NCBI GenBank assembly: GCA_016793325.1
Contig: JAEUKI010000095.1
Location: 62,001 to 126,000 of the forward strand
DNA: 64,000 nt
Source: Myxococcales bacterium
GTDB taxonomy: Bacteria > Myxococcota_A > Polyangia > Polyangiales > Ga0077539
Direction of reading: 5' to 3'
In this document: piece by piece, positions 8,811 to 16,392 of the stretch
Numbering within the stretch: position 1 is the first letter of the stretch
How the letters are laid out: the number at the start of each line of letters is the position of its first letter
The notes under the pieces: model-generated
The model's database searches: none
Seen by the model: only the letters and a program-made list of their open reading frames with translations
What the model was told of the DNA's origin: nothing
Program-made: the position numbers and the translations under genes

Positions 8811-9314
8811 GTGCCGTCGACGCTCGTCACCTTCGCGTTCGCCCCGGATCGCTACGTCGCCCCGTCGCGGGTGGTCCTCGGGGCGGGAGAGCTCGCGTTT
8901 CACCTCGCGCGCGTCGCGGAAGGCGAGCGACCGCGGTTCGACTGGCCTTGGGCCGACCCAGGCGCGCGCGTCGACGAGCGCGCGGGGCCGCTCGCGTGGC
9001 TCGAAGCGCACACGAATTCGAGTCGACTCGCGCTCGTGATCGAGCCGTCGCTCGCGCAGTGCGTTCGATGGGAGGGCGCGCTGCTCGTCGCGCGGTACCT
9101 CTTCGATCACGCGTACGCAAACGCGCACCCCGAGGTCGTCGACGACACGCACCTCGCGCTCGCGCACGGGACGATCGCCGCGAAGATCTTCGACGATGGC
9201 GTGATCGTTCAGAGCGACGAGGGGCTGCTCGCGTCGCTTCGATGGCGAGCGCAGGGCGCCAAGAGCGCGCACCTCGGCGCGCGCGGGAGCAAGCGCGGAC
9301 CGGACGAAGGCTGA
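8811..9314 (+). CDS. Hypothetical protein, about 167 residues
   Basis: No family recognised. The start is placed at the GTG at 8811 (VPSTLVTFAFAPDRYV), since sequence further upstream is Arg/Pro-rich and unlike protein; no clear ribosome site is visible. The protein is soluble, with a central segment reading LALVIEPSLAQCVRWEGALLVARYLF and a later AHGTIAAKIFDDGVIVQSDEGLL. The last 20 residues are basic and low-complexity. Codon use matches the neighbours. It is followed immediately by the palindromic repeat array at 9325-9615. Confidence 0.5.
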   Translation: MPSTLVTFAFAPDRYVAPSRVVLGAGELAFHLARVAEGERPRFDWPWADPGARVDERAGPLAWLEAHTNSSRLALVIEPSLAQCVRWEGALLVARYLFDHAYANAHPEVVDDTHLALAHGTIAAKIFDDGVIVQSDEGLLASLRWRAQGAKSAHLGARGSKRGPDEG

Positions 9315-9324
9315 CGAGAGCGAC

Positions 9325-9615
9325 CGCGACGCCCCGTTGGAAGAAGACACGCAACGAGCAAGCTCCTGGGAAATATCCCGAGGATCTCAGCCCGCGTGTC
9401 GCCAACGGATGGCGTCGCGACATCAGTCGACGCCCCGTTGGAAGAAGACACGCAACGAGCTCTCTCCTGGGAAACATCTCGAGGATCTCAGCCCGCGTGT
9501 CGCCAACGGAAGGCGTCGCGACATCAGTCGACGCCCCGTTGGAAGAAGACACGCAACGAGCTCTCTCCCGGGAAATATCCCGAGGATCTCAGCCCGCGTG
9601 TCGCCAACGGATGGC
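9325..9615. repeat. Tandem array of 95-base palindromic units (period 101, nearly three copies)
   Basis: Units begin at 9325, 9426 and 9527; the third loses its last few bases. Each unit folds on itself. Stem one is CGCGACGCC with GGCGTCGCG in the first unit (partly altered in the second). Stem two is CCGTTGG with CCAACGG. Stem three is GACACGC with GCGTGTC. There is a constant 2-base bulge between stems one and two on the 3' side, and an internal loop of 5 bases against 1 between stems two and three. The apex is 41 bases. Six bases separate units. The same fold with a diverged apex recurs once at 12159-12253. There is no open frame of interest across the array. Confidence 0.85.
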
Positions 9616-9624
9616 GGAGCCGCT

Positions 9625-10347
9625 CTAGAGACCGCCGTCGACGGCGATGGCGCGGCCCGTGACGTAGCTGTTGTCCGTCGCGAAGAACGAGAAGATCGAC
9701 GCGGCTTCGGCGAGCGTCCCTTTGCGCGAGAGCGCGTCGTGCGCGAGGTAGTCGCTCACGAGGTGCGCGGGCAACAGGTCGCTCAACCCGCGCTCCAAGA
9801 TCCCGGGAACGACCGCGTTGACGCGAATGTTCTTCGGTCCGAGCTCTTTGGCGAGCGAGCGAACGAGGGCCTCGAGCGCGCCCTTGGTGGCCGCGTACGG
9901 GATGCTCCCGGGGACCGGCTTGTGGCCGTCGATCGAGCCGGCGAACACGACGTTTCCCCCGCGATCGCAGCGGCGAGCGAACGCGCGGGTCGTGAAGAAC
10001 GCGCCGCGGAGGTTGACCGCGGACAGCTGGTCCCAGCTCTCTTGGGTGACGTCGTCCATCGCGAGAAAGCGCCCCGTGTCCGTCGCGATCGCGGCGAGAT
10101 ACACGAGCGCGTCGATCGAGCCGAGGACCTCGTTCGCGCGCGCCGCGGCCGCCTCGATCGAGCTCACGTCACGCACGTCGAGGAACATCGCGCGCGGGTC
10201 CTCGGTCGTGGGCTTTCGCGTGTTGTAGGTCCACACGAATTCATGTCCTTCGCGAGAGAGCTGCTCGCGCAGCGCGCCGCCGAGGGCGCCGCTCGCGCCG
10301 ACGATCCACAGTCGCTTCGGTGTCGCCATCGCAGTCGTCGCGGCCAT
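9625..10347 (-). CDS. Short-chain dehydrogenase/reductase (SDR)
   Basis: A 240-residue classical SDR; ATG at 10329 (MATPKRLWIVG) is an equally good start. The Rossmann motif is VGASGALGGAL near residues 16-26. The catalytic Ser lies in VVFAGSIDG and the Tyr/Lys pair in PYAATKGALEAL near residue 150. The C-terminal part has the usual IRVNAVVPG and ITGRAIAVDGG-like ending. These enzymes use NAD(P)H on carbonyl or hydroxyl substrates, but substrate and cofactor preference cannot be read here. It lies 46 bases downstream of the zf-PARP-like gene on the same strand and may be co-transcribed with it. The stop codon lies 10 bases from the repeat array. Confidence 0.88.
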   Translation of the reverse strand: MAATTAMATPKRLWIVGASGALGGALREQLSREGHEFVWTYNTRKPTTEDPRAMFLDVRDVSSIEAAAARANEVLGSIDALVYLAAIATDTGRFLAMDDVTQESWDQLSAVNLRGAFFTTRAFARRCDRGGNVVFAGSIDGHKPVPGSIPYAATKGALEALVRSLAKELGPKNIRVNAVVPGILERGLSDLLPAHLVSDYLAHDALSRKGTLAEAASIFSFFATDNSYVTGRAIAVDGGL

Positions 10348-10393
10348 GTCTGTCGAAGCGGTCTCACGCTTCGGCCACGAAGGTCAACGTGCG

Positions 10394-11734
10394 TCACCCT
10401 CGACCGCGCTTCTGCACGCGTTGAACGAGCTTTCGCAGCGCAGAACGCTGCGGGTCTCGCGCGGGGAGCTGCGCGATCCGAGCCTCGACCTCGCTCGCCA
10501 GGTTCGGGCCCGCGTGCCTCAACAACAGCGCCTCGAGGTCTTCGCGGAGGCCCCCGATCGCGTGGGCGTACGCCTCCCACGCGATGGGCTCGAAGCGTCG
10601 ATCGCCGAGCTCGCTGAGGACGTCGCACAAGAGGACGACCGTCGGGCCGGGAGGGGCTTTGGGCGCGTAGATCGCCAGCAAAAAGTCGTAGAGCGCGTCG
10701 GCGGTCTTCGGGTCCTTGGCGCGCGCGAGGATCGAGAGCGCCGTCATGGGCACCTCGTCGGCGCCGAGCGCGCGCACCGCAGCGTCGACGAGCGAAGGAC
10801 GAAATCCGTCGCGGCTGCTGTGCTCGAGCGCGACGTCGAGCGAGCGCAGCGCCTCGGTCCAGCGCCCCTCGTTGGCGAACCAATGAAAGGACTTCACCGC
10901 CATTTCGGCAGGGTGTTCGACCTCGGAGACGCCCTCGGAGAAGACCTCGTCGAGCGCCATTCCGAGCCGATCGAACGCGGGGCGATCGACGCGCGTCGAG
11001 TGGATCACCGGCGGAGAGTCCGCGTCGAGCCCGATCGAGTCGAGCATCTCTCGGGCCTCGCGCTCGCGGCGGTCGCGGACAGGCGAGGGCCAAGGCGCGT
11101 CGCCGACGAGCCAGAGCGCGGCGATGGGGATTCCGCTGGTTCTCACGCCGCGAAGCACGCGGTTCATCGGAGGGACGCTCGACCCGTTGGTGCTCACTTG
11201 GAGCACGAACGCGCGCACGGTGCGCTGCAGCTCTTGCACGGATCGATCAGGGAGGTCGTCGCCGAACGTCACGAAGCCGTAGCCTCGATTGGGCGAGCGC
11301 AAGTAGAGACCGCCGAGGACCTCGCGCGATTTGTCGAGCAGCCGCCCGGCCGCCCACTGCTCGTGAACGAGCAGCGCGATCGTGTCGACGGGCCGCCGAG
11401 CGCTGCGCGATTGCTCAGCGATTTGCCCGGCCGATGCCTCTCCGCCCCGCGCGACGTCCTGCTCGAACGACTTGGGGACATACCTCGCGCGCTCCGCGGC
11501 TTCGTGCGCCTCGGCCTCGAGCTGCGCGCGCCCTTCGAACACCATGCTCGACTTGCGAAGCGCCACGAGCACCTCGTCGAGCGCGCCCTTCACAGCGCAC
11601 TCGAGGTGATAGTCGGCCCAGTTCGTCCCGCCCGTGCGCGAGAGCTGTGTGCTCACGAAGTGCGCGCTCCCGCGCTTGATGTCACGCCCGCAACCCGTGC
11701 ATTTTGTCCCGCCAAACGCGTCCTTCTGAAACAT
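10394..11734 (-). CDS. zf-PARP-type zinc-finger protein, paralogue A
   Basis: A 446-residue protein. The N-terminus has four candidate zinc ligands at C12, C15, H43 and C46 (C-x2-C-x27-H-x2-C), with KCTGCGRDIKRGS and DYHLECAV around them. This is close to the PARP-type zinc finger, which usually has a slightly longer central gap and recognises DNA nicks and ends. The remaining 400 residues have no recognised domain. They include a possible beta-rich part (GLYLRSPNRGYGFVTFGDD) and a helical C-terminal half. No PARP catalytic motif is present. The protein shares layout with the product of 12266-13684: finger, middle region with PVLWLF/IAALWLV-type strands, VDEAALDAL/VDRPAFDRL segment and helical tail. 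The two are therefore paralogues. Function unknown; DNA-end binding is an inference. Confidence 0.62.
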   Translation of the reverse strand: MFQKDAFGGTKCTGCGRDIKRGSAHFVSTQLSRTGGTNWADYHLECAVKGALDEVLVALRKSSMVFEGRAQLEAEAHEAAERARYVPKSFEQDVARGGEASAGQIAEQSRSARRPVDTIALLVHEQWAAGRLLDKSREVLGGLYLRSPNRGYGFVTFGDDLPDRSVQELQRTVRAFVLQVSTNGSSVPPMNRVLRGVRTSGIPIAALWLVGDAPWPSPVRDRREREAREMLDSIGLDADSPPVIHSTRVDRPAFDRLGMALDEVFSEGVSEVEHPAEMAVKSFHWFANEGRWTEALRSLDVALEHSSRDGFRPSLVDAAVRALGADEVPMTALSILARAKDPKTADALYDFLLAIYAPKAPPGPTVVLLCDVLSELGDRRFEPIAWEAYAHAIGGLREDLEALLLRHAGPNLASEVEARIAQLPARDPQRSALRKLVQRVQKRGRG

Positions 11735-11844
11735 CGATCAGCGCACCGAAGAGACTCTACCTCGCGCCCGGCAGCTCGCGCCGCCACCACTGCGACTCAT
11801 TTGTCACATTGCAAGGGTTGCCGCCGCGCGTCAGGTTTTTGCTC

Positions 11845-12123
11845 ATGAAGTACTCACGCATTGCAATTCGTTCGTTTGCCGCACTCCTCTCGATCGCCGC
11901 GCTCGCGTCGGCGTGTTCTCCCGCCCAGCCCTCGGGCGACGCGTCTCCCGACGTCGCTGGTGACAGCAGCTCTCCCTCGGACAGCAGCTCGCCCAGCGAC
12001 AGCTCGATGGAAGACAGCGCTGTGCCCGCCGACACCGGCATCGTGCTCGACAGCAGCGCTCCCTCGGACAGCAGCGCGCCCGCTGACAGCAGCGCGCCGT
12101 CGGACGCCGCGAGCAACGGCTAA
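11845..12123 (+). CDS. Ser/Asp-rich mini-lipoprotein
   Basis: A 92-residue protein starting at ATG 11845. It has a clean lipoprotein signal (SIAALASAC, Cys at residue 24). Everything after it is linker: repeated SDSS, PSDSS and APADSS units rich in Ser, Asp, Pro and Ala. The linker matches those found between lipobox and folded domain in other lipoproteins of this window, but here no domain follows before the stop codon. It could be a genuine small surface lipoprotein or the stump of a longer one. The palindromic element at 12159 begins 35 bases beyond the stop. Confidence 0.6.
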   Translation: MKYSRIAIRSFAALLSIAALASACSPAQPSGDASPDVAGDSSSPSDSSSPSDSSMEDSAVPADTGIVLDSSAPSDSSAPADSSAPSDAASNG

Positions 12124-12158
12124 GACGAAAATCGTCCGTCGATTTGCAGGGTGACGTT

Positions 12159-12253
12159 CGCGACGCCCCGTTGGGAGGAAGACACGCATCGAGCTATCTC
12201 CTGAGTCACTTCCAGGGAGCTCTGCGTGGCGTGTCGCCAACGGGAGGCGTCGC
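12159..12253. repeat. Diverged single copy of the 95-base palindromic unit
   Basis: It has the same length (95 bases) and same stems as the units at 9325-9615: CGCGACGCC with GGCGTCGCG, CCGTTGG with CCAACGG, GACACGC with GCGTGTC. The same 2-base bulge is on the 3' side, and the internal loop is 6 bases against 1. The apex is again 41 bases, but its sequence differs except for short blocks such as CGAG and CTCCTG, and it forms its own GAGCT/AGCTC pairing. It lies between the mini-lipoprotein gene and the 3' end of the second zf-PARP-type gene. Confidence 0.82.
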
Positions 12254-12265
12254 GGCTGTGGGCGG

Positions 12266-13684
12266 TCACCTTTTCGCACGATCACGGACGCGCCGCGCGG
12301 CCTTCGCCCGCGCTTCATCGAGCCACTGCCGTCGGTGATCCCGATCGTGCAGCGACTCGACCCACGCGACGAAGGCGCGATCGGCCTCGTCGTCCTTCAA
12401 CGTCGCGAGCGCTTCTCCGAGCGCGATCGCGCGAGACTCCGTCGGCGCCTTCGCGAGCGCGTCGAGCACGGGCGCCCCGCGGCCTGCGACCGCGCGCTTG
12501 TGCGCGAAGGTCGCGAGCGCGTCGAACGCCTTGGTGAGCCGTCGCTTGGGATCACCGACGAACCGCGCGATCGCGCCGACGATCGCGCTCGTCGCATCGG
12601 CGCCCGGCGTTTGCTCGAGGACCCACAGGGCTTGTTGGATGCACGCGTCGAACGCGAGCGCGCGCACCGCAGCGCGCCCGAAGGCCGCGCGCCCCTCGGA
12701 ACTCACGCGCGAGAGGTGACACATCCGCTGCTCGAACGCGGGGACGACCCCGTCCTTCGACGCCTTTCGAAGCGCGAGCGCGCCGTTCGCGAGCAGGTCG
12801 TTTGCCGCGTCGAAGCGCTCGTGCTCGAGGTGCTCTTCGATGCGCGCGGCCATCGCGACGTCCTCGGGTCTCCCGTCTTCGGTCGGCACCACGCCCCCGG
12901 AGAGCGCCTCGTCGAGCGCTTGAACGAGCGCGTCGAGCGCCGCCTCGTCCACGCTGCGCGCGTACACGACGTGCGCTTCGTCCCCAGAATACCCCACCGA
13001 ATCGAGCAGCGACCGCCACTGTTGCACCTGTGCGTCCGTGGGCACGAGCGCCGTTCCGCGCGCGAAGAGCCAGAGCACAGGGGTGGGCAGTCCCTGTTTG
13101 TGCCACGCGATGATCTTCTGCTTCTGGTTGGGCATCACCTTGCTGTCCGCGTACGGAGCGAAGATGGCGCCGATCGTCGGCTGCGCGGGATCTTCGGTCG
13201 GATCTGCGTCACCCGAGTACTGCAGCACGAAGCGGTACTCGCGCTTCGGCGACGACCACACCTTCGTCTTGGCGACGCGATCGAGGTCGAACGTCGGGCC
13301 GTTTCCCAGCGAAAACGCGCTGCCCGCGAGAAACACACGCACCGTCGGCCGACCAGACGCGTCGCGCACGGGCTCGACCGCAAGCAGCGCAGGATCGCGC
13401 TCGGAGACGGGCTTCTTTCGCTCGGCGATCGCCTTGATGCGCGCCTCGACGGTCGCCTCGATCGCCGCCCTCCCGTCGAACGCCTCGCCGAACGTCCGCA
13501 GCGCCTTCTCGACGGCCGCGACGTCCTCGTCGACGGCGCACGCGAGGTGGAGATACCCGGGGCTGTCGACGCCCCCGAGGAGGCGCCACATGTATTGCAC
13601 GCGAATTTCGCCCTTTTCGATGGTCTTGCGGCACCGCTTGCACTTGGCGCGACCGCTGGGGCTTCGTTCGATTCTCTCGATCAC
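12266..13684 (-). CDS. zf-PARP-type zinc-finger protein, paralogue B
   Basis: A 472-residue protein starting at GTG 13684. Four zinc ligands sit at C15, C18, H46 and C49. The surrounding sequence (SGRAKCKRCRKTIEKGEIRV, then YLHLACAV) is a better match to PARP-type fingers than paralogue A, including the S-G-R-A-x-C and K-G-E-x-R signatures. A middle region (about 110-260) contains VRVFLAGSAFSLG, REYRFVLQYSG and PTPVLWLFARG. The C-terminal 200 residues are helical and Ala-rich. No PARP catalytic triad is seen. PARP-type fingers bind strand breaks in eukaryotic PARP-1 and ligase III. A similar role here is only a suggestion, strengthened by the nearby WGR-domain protein. Confidence 0.68.
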   Translation of the reverse strand: MIERIERSPSGRAKCKRCRKTIEKGEIRVQYMWRLLGGVDSPGYLHLACAVDEDVAAVEKALRTFGEAFDGRAAIEATVEARIKAIAERKKPVSERDPALLAVEPVRDASGRPTVRVFLAGSAFSLGNGPTFDLDRVAKTKVWSSPKREYRFVLQYSGDADPTEDPAQPTIGAIFAPYADSKVMPNQKQKIIAWHKQGLPTPVLWLFARGTALVPTDAQVQQWRSLLDSVGYSGDEAHVVYARSVDEAALDALVQALDEALSGGVVPTEDGRPEDVAMAARIEEHLEHERFDAANDLLANGALALRKASKDGVVPAFEQRMCHLSRVSSEGRAAFGRAAVRALAFDACIQQALWVLEQTPGADATSAIVGAIARFVGDPKRRLTKAFDALATFAHKRAVAGRGAPVLDALAKAPTESRAIALGEALATLKDDEADRAFVAWVESLHDRDHRRQWLDEARAKAARRVRDRAKR

Positions 13685-13779
13685 GAAGAGAGGCTATCAA
13701 ACGCCCCGCGGTCGTACGCACCCGCGCTCCGACGTACAACGCTGCGGTCTCATCACTTGAATCCACGCGCCCGCTCGAG

Positions 13780-16362
13780 ATGACGACGATGATTTCGCTG
13801 CCGATCGACTCTGTGTTGCCCGAGCTCGTCGCGAAGCTGCGCGAGGCTCCTTCGCTCGTGCTCGAGGCGCCCCCCGGCGCGGGAAAGACGACGCGCGTTC
13901 CACGGGCGCTGCTCGACGCGGGCTTCGCGAAGGACGGCGAGATCGTCGTGCTCCAACCGAGGAGGCTCGCCGCGCGCATGGCCGCGCGACGCGTGGCCGA
14001 AGAGCTCGGCGAAGAGCCCGGCGAGACGGTTGGCTATCAAGTGCGCTACGAAGACCAGAGCAGCGCGCGCACCAAGATCCGCTTCGTCACCGAGGGAATT
14101 CTCACGCGAAAGCTCACCAGCTCGACCGCGGCCCTCGACGACGTCTCCTGCGTGATCCTCGACGAGTTTCACGAGCGGCACATCGACGGGGACCTCGCCC
14201 TCGCGTGGCTACGAGACCTTCAAGCGCGACGGCCGCAGCTCAGGATCGTCGTGATGTCCGCGACGCTCGACGCCGCGCCGGTCGCCACGTTTCTGGGCGG
14301 CTGCCCCGAGCTGAAGAGCCCCGGCCGCCGCTTCGACGTGAAGGTCGAGCACGCCCCGCGCGCCGACGAGCGCCCGCTCTGGGACCAGGTGAACTCCGCG
14401 GTCAAACGGCTGTGCGACGAGGGGCTCGACGGCGATGCGCTCGTGTTTCTTCCGGGCGCGTTCGAGATTCGAAAGTGCGCCGAGGCGCTCGCCTCGATTG
14501 CACGCACACAAAATCTACTCGTGCTCCCGCTGCACGGAGAGCTGTCGCCCGAAGAGCAAGACCGCGCCGTGCGCCCGCAGGATCGACGCAAAGTCGTCCT
14601 GTCGACCAACGTCGCCGAGACGAGCGTCACGATCGACGGCGTCGTCGCGGTGATCGACTCGGGCCTCGCGCGCATCGCGTCGCACGCGCCGTGGTCGGGG
14701 CTCCCGCTGCTTCGCACCGGGCGCGTGTCCAAGGCGTCCGCGACGCAGCGCGCAGGCCGCGCGGGTCGAACGCGGCCGGGTCGATGCGTGCGTCTCTACA
14801 CGCAGCACGACTTCGACACGCGAGCCGAGTTCGAAGCGCCCGAGATCGCGCGGCTCGACCTCGCGCAGACCGCGCTCGCGCTGCGGGCGGCGGGCGTTCG
14901 TTCGCTCAGCGCGTGGCGATGGTTCGAGGCGCCCCCCGCGGCGGCCATCGACGCAGCCGAGACGCTCTTGCGAAGGCTCGGCGCGGTCGACGCGCGCGGA
15001 GACCTCACGCGAGAAGGGCGCGCGATGCTGCGGTTTCCACTGCATCCGCGGCTCGCGAGGATGCTCGTCGAAGGCGAGTCCCGCGGCGTGTCGCGCGACG
15101 CCGCGGCGATGGCGGCGCTGCTCAGCGAACGGGATCTTCGCTCGCGCGGCGGCGACGAGAAGCGCCACGTCGAGCGCGGCGAGTCCGACCTGACCGCCCT
15201 GCTCGAGCGCTTCGACTACGCGATCAGCGACGGGCCGCGCGCGCGCTTCGATCGATCGCGAGACGTGGGGCTCGAGCCCGCGGGCGTCGCGTCCGTCGAG
15301 CGAGCGTTCAAGCAACTGTCGCGCATGGCTCGAGATCGCGCGGGCGCCCCGCCGGACGCGACGAGCTACGACCACGCGCTGCGCGTCTGCGCCCTCACGG
15401 GCTTCGTCGATCGCGTCGCCAAGGTTCGCTATCCCGCAAACAACACAGGCCGCGCGGGGGACGGCGGCGAGCTCGTGTTCGCCTTCGGAGGAACGGCGAA
15501 GCTCCGACCCGAGAGCGCCGCGCACGGACAAGCGTTCGTCGTCGCGCTCGACGCCGAAGAGCGAACGGACGGTCGAAGCTCGGCTGTCACCGTGCGAACC
15601 GCGAGCGGAATCGAGCCCGACTGGCTCCTCGAGCTCTACACGGACCAGTGCGAAGACCGCGTCGAAGCGCTGTTCGACAAGGAGCGCGAGCAGGTCACGG
15701 TGAAGCGTCGGCTGCTGTTCGGCGCGCTCGTCCTCGAAGAGTCGCTCGTGCGCGAGCCGGACCCCGCGCTCGTCGCAGCGTGCCTCGCTGACGCCGCGGT
15801 GGCGCGAGGCGTCCGTCACTTCGTCGAAGGCGATTCGCTCGATCGCGTGCTATCTCGGATGCACTTCGTACGCGAACATTTCGGACCCGAATCGATGCCC
15901 GCGACCGACGAGGCGAGCGTCGCGGCTCTGCTCCGCGAGGCGTGCGTGGGGATGCGCTCGTTCGACGAGCTTCGACGCGCGGATCTACCTTCGCTCTTGC
16001 TCGGGACGCTCGACTCGACGCAGCGACGATTGCTCGACGACGCAGCGCCCGAGCGCGTCGAACTCCCCGGCGGAAGGCGCACGAAAGTCGAGTACCCGCG
16101 CGACGCTCCGCCCTTCATCGAGTCGCGGCTGCAAGACTTCTTCGGCATGGCCGACGGCCCCAAGATCGCGCGCGGCCGCGTCGCGCTCGTGCTTCACCTG
16201 CTCGCGCCCAACCAGCGTGCGGTGCAAGTGACGACGGACCTCGCGGGGTTCTGGAGCAGGCACTATCCGGCGATCGCGAAGGAGCTGCGACGAAAGTACC
16301 CGCGACATCCCTTTCCAGAAGATCCGACGACCGCGAGTCCGCCGCAGCCGCGACGGAGCTGA
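13780..16362 (+). CDS. hrpB: ATP-dependent RNA helicase HrpB
   Basis: An 860-residue DEAH/RHA-type helicase of normal HrpB length. Walker A is PPGAGKTT at residues 31-38. Motif Ib-type QPRRLAARMAARRVA follows. The DEAH box is DEFH at residues 128-131, followed by motif III MSATL near 160. The second RecA domain has FLPGAFEIRKCAEAL, STNVAETSVTIDGV and the QRAGRAGRTRPGRC arginine-finger motif. The C-terminal half has HA2 and the HrpB-specific tail (YPRDAPPFIESRLQDFFGM), which decides HrpB over HrpA. The exact cellular role of HrpB is poorly defined. The next gene starts 30 bases downstream on the same strand, so co-transcription is likely. Confidence 0.93.
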   Translation: MTTMISLPIDSVLPELVAKLREAPSLVLEAPPGAGKTTRVPRALLDAGFAKDGEIVVLQPRRLAARMAARRVAEELGEEPGETVGYQVRYEDQSSARTKIRFVTEGILTRKLTSSTAALDDVSCVILDEFHERHIDGDLALAWLRDLQARRPQLRIVVMSATLDAAPVATFLGGCPELKSPGRRFDVKVEHAPRADERPLWDQVNSAVKRLCDEGLDGDALVFLPGAFEIRKCAEALASIARTQNLLVLPLHGELSPEEQDRAVRPQDRRKVVLSTNVAETSVTIDGVVAVIDSGLARIASHAPWSGLPLLRTGRVSKASATQRAGRAGRTRPGRCVRLYTQHDFDTRAEFEAPEIARLDLAQTALALRAAGVRSLSAWRWFEAPPAAAIDAAETLLRRLGAVDARGDLTREGRAMLRFPLHPRLARMLVEGESRGVSRDAAAMAALLSERDLRSRGGDEKRHVERGESDLTALLERFDYAISDGPRARFDRSRDVGLEPAGVASVERAFKQLSRMARDRAGAPPDATSYDHALRVCALTGFVDRVAKVRYPANNTGRAGDGGELVFAFGGTAKLRPESAAHGQAFVVALDAEERTDGRSSAVTVRTASGIEPDWLLELYTDQCEDRVEALFDKEREQVTVKRRLLFGALVLEESLVREPDPALVAACLADAAVARGVRHFVEGDSLDRVLSRMHFVREHFGPESMPATDEASVAALLREACVGMRSFDELRRADLPSLLLGTLDSTQRRLLDDAAPERVELPGGRRTKVEYPRDAPPFIESRLQDFFGMADGPKIARGRVALVLHLLAPNQRAVQVTTDLAGFWSRHYPAIAKELRRKYPRHPFPEDPTTASPPQPRRS

Positions 16363-16392
16363 GCGCGGCTTGGAGTAGACTCCGCGCCCACT

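Noticed and set aside
9325..9615. Possible CRISPR array
   Set aside because: Only three near-identical 101-base periods, spacers are 6 bases, units are palindromes, and no cas genes are near.
9325..12253. Possible integron attC sites
   Set aside because: The palindromes have GTTGG/CCAAC arms, but the R-box order and consensus (RYYYAAC at the start, GTTRRRY at the end) do not fit, and no integrase or cassette series is present.
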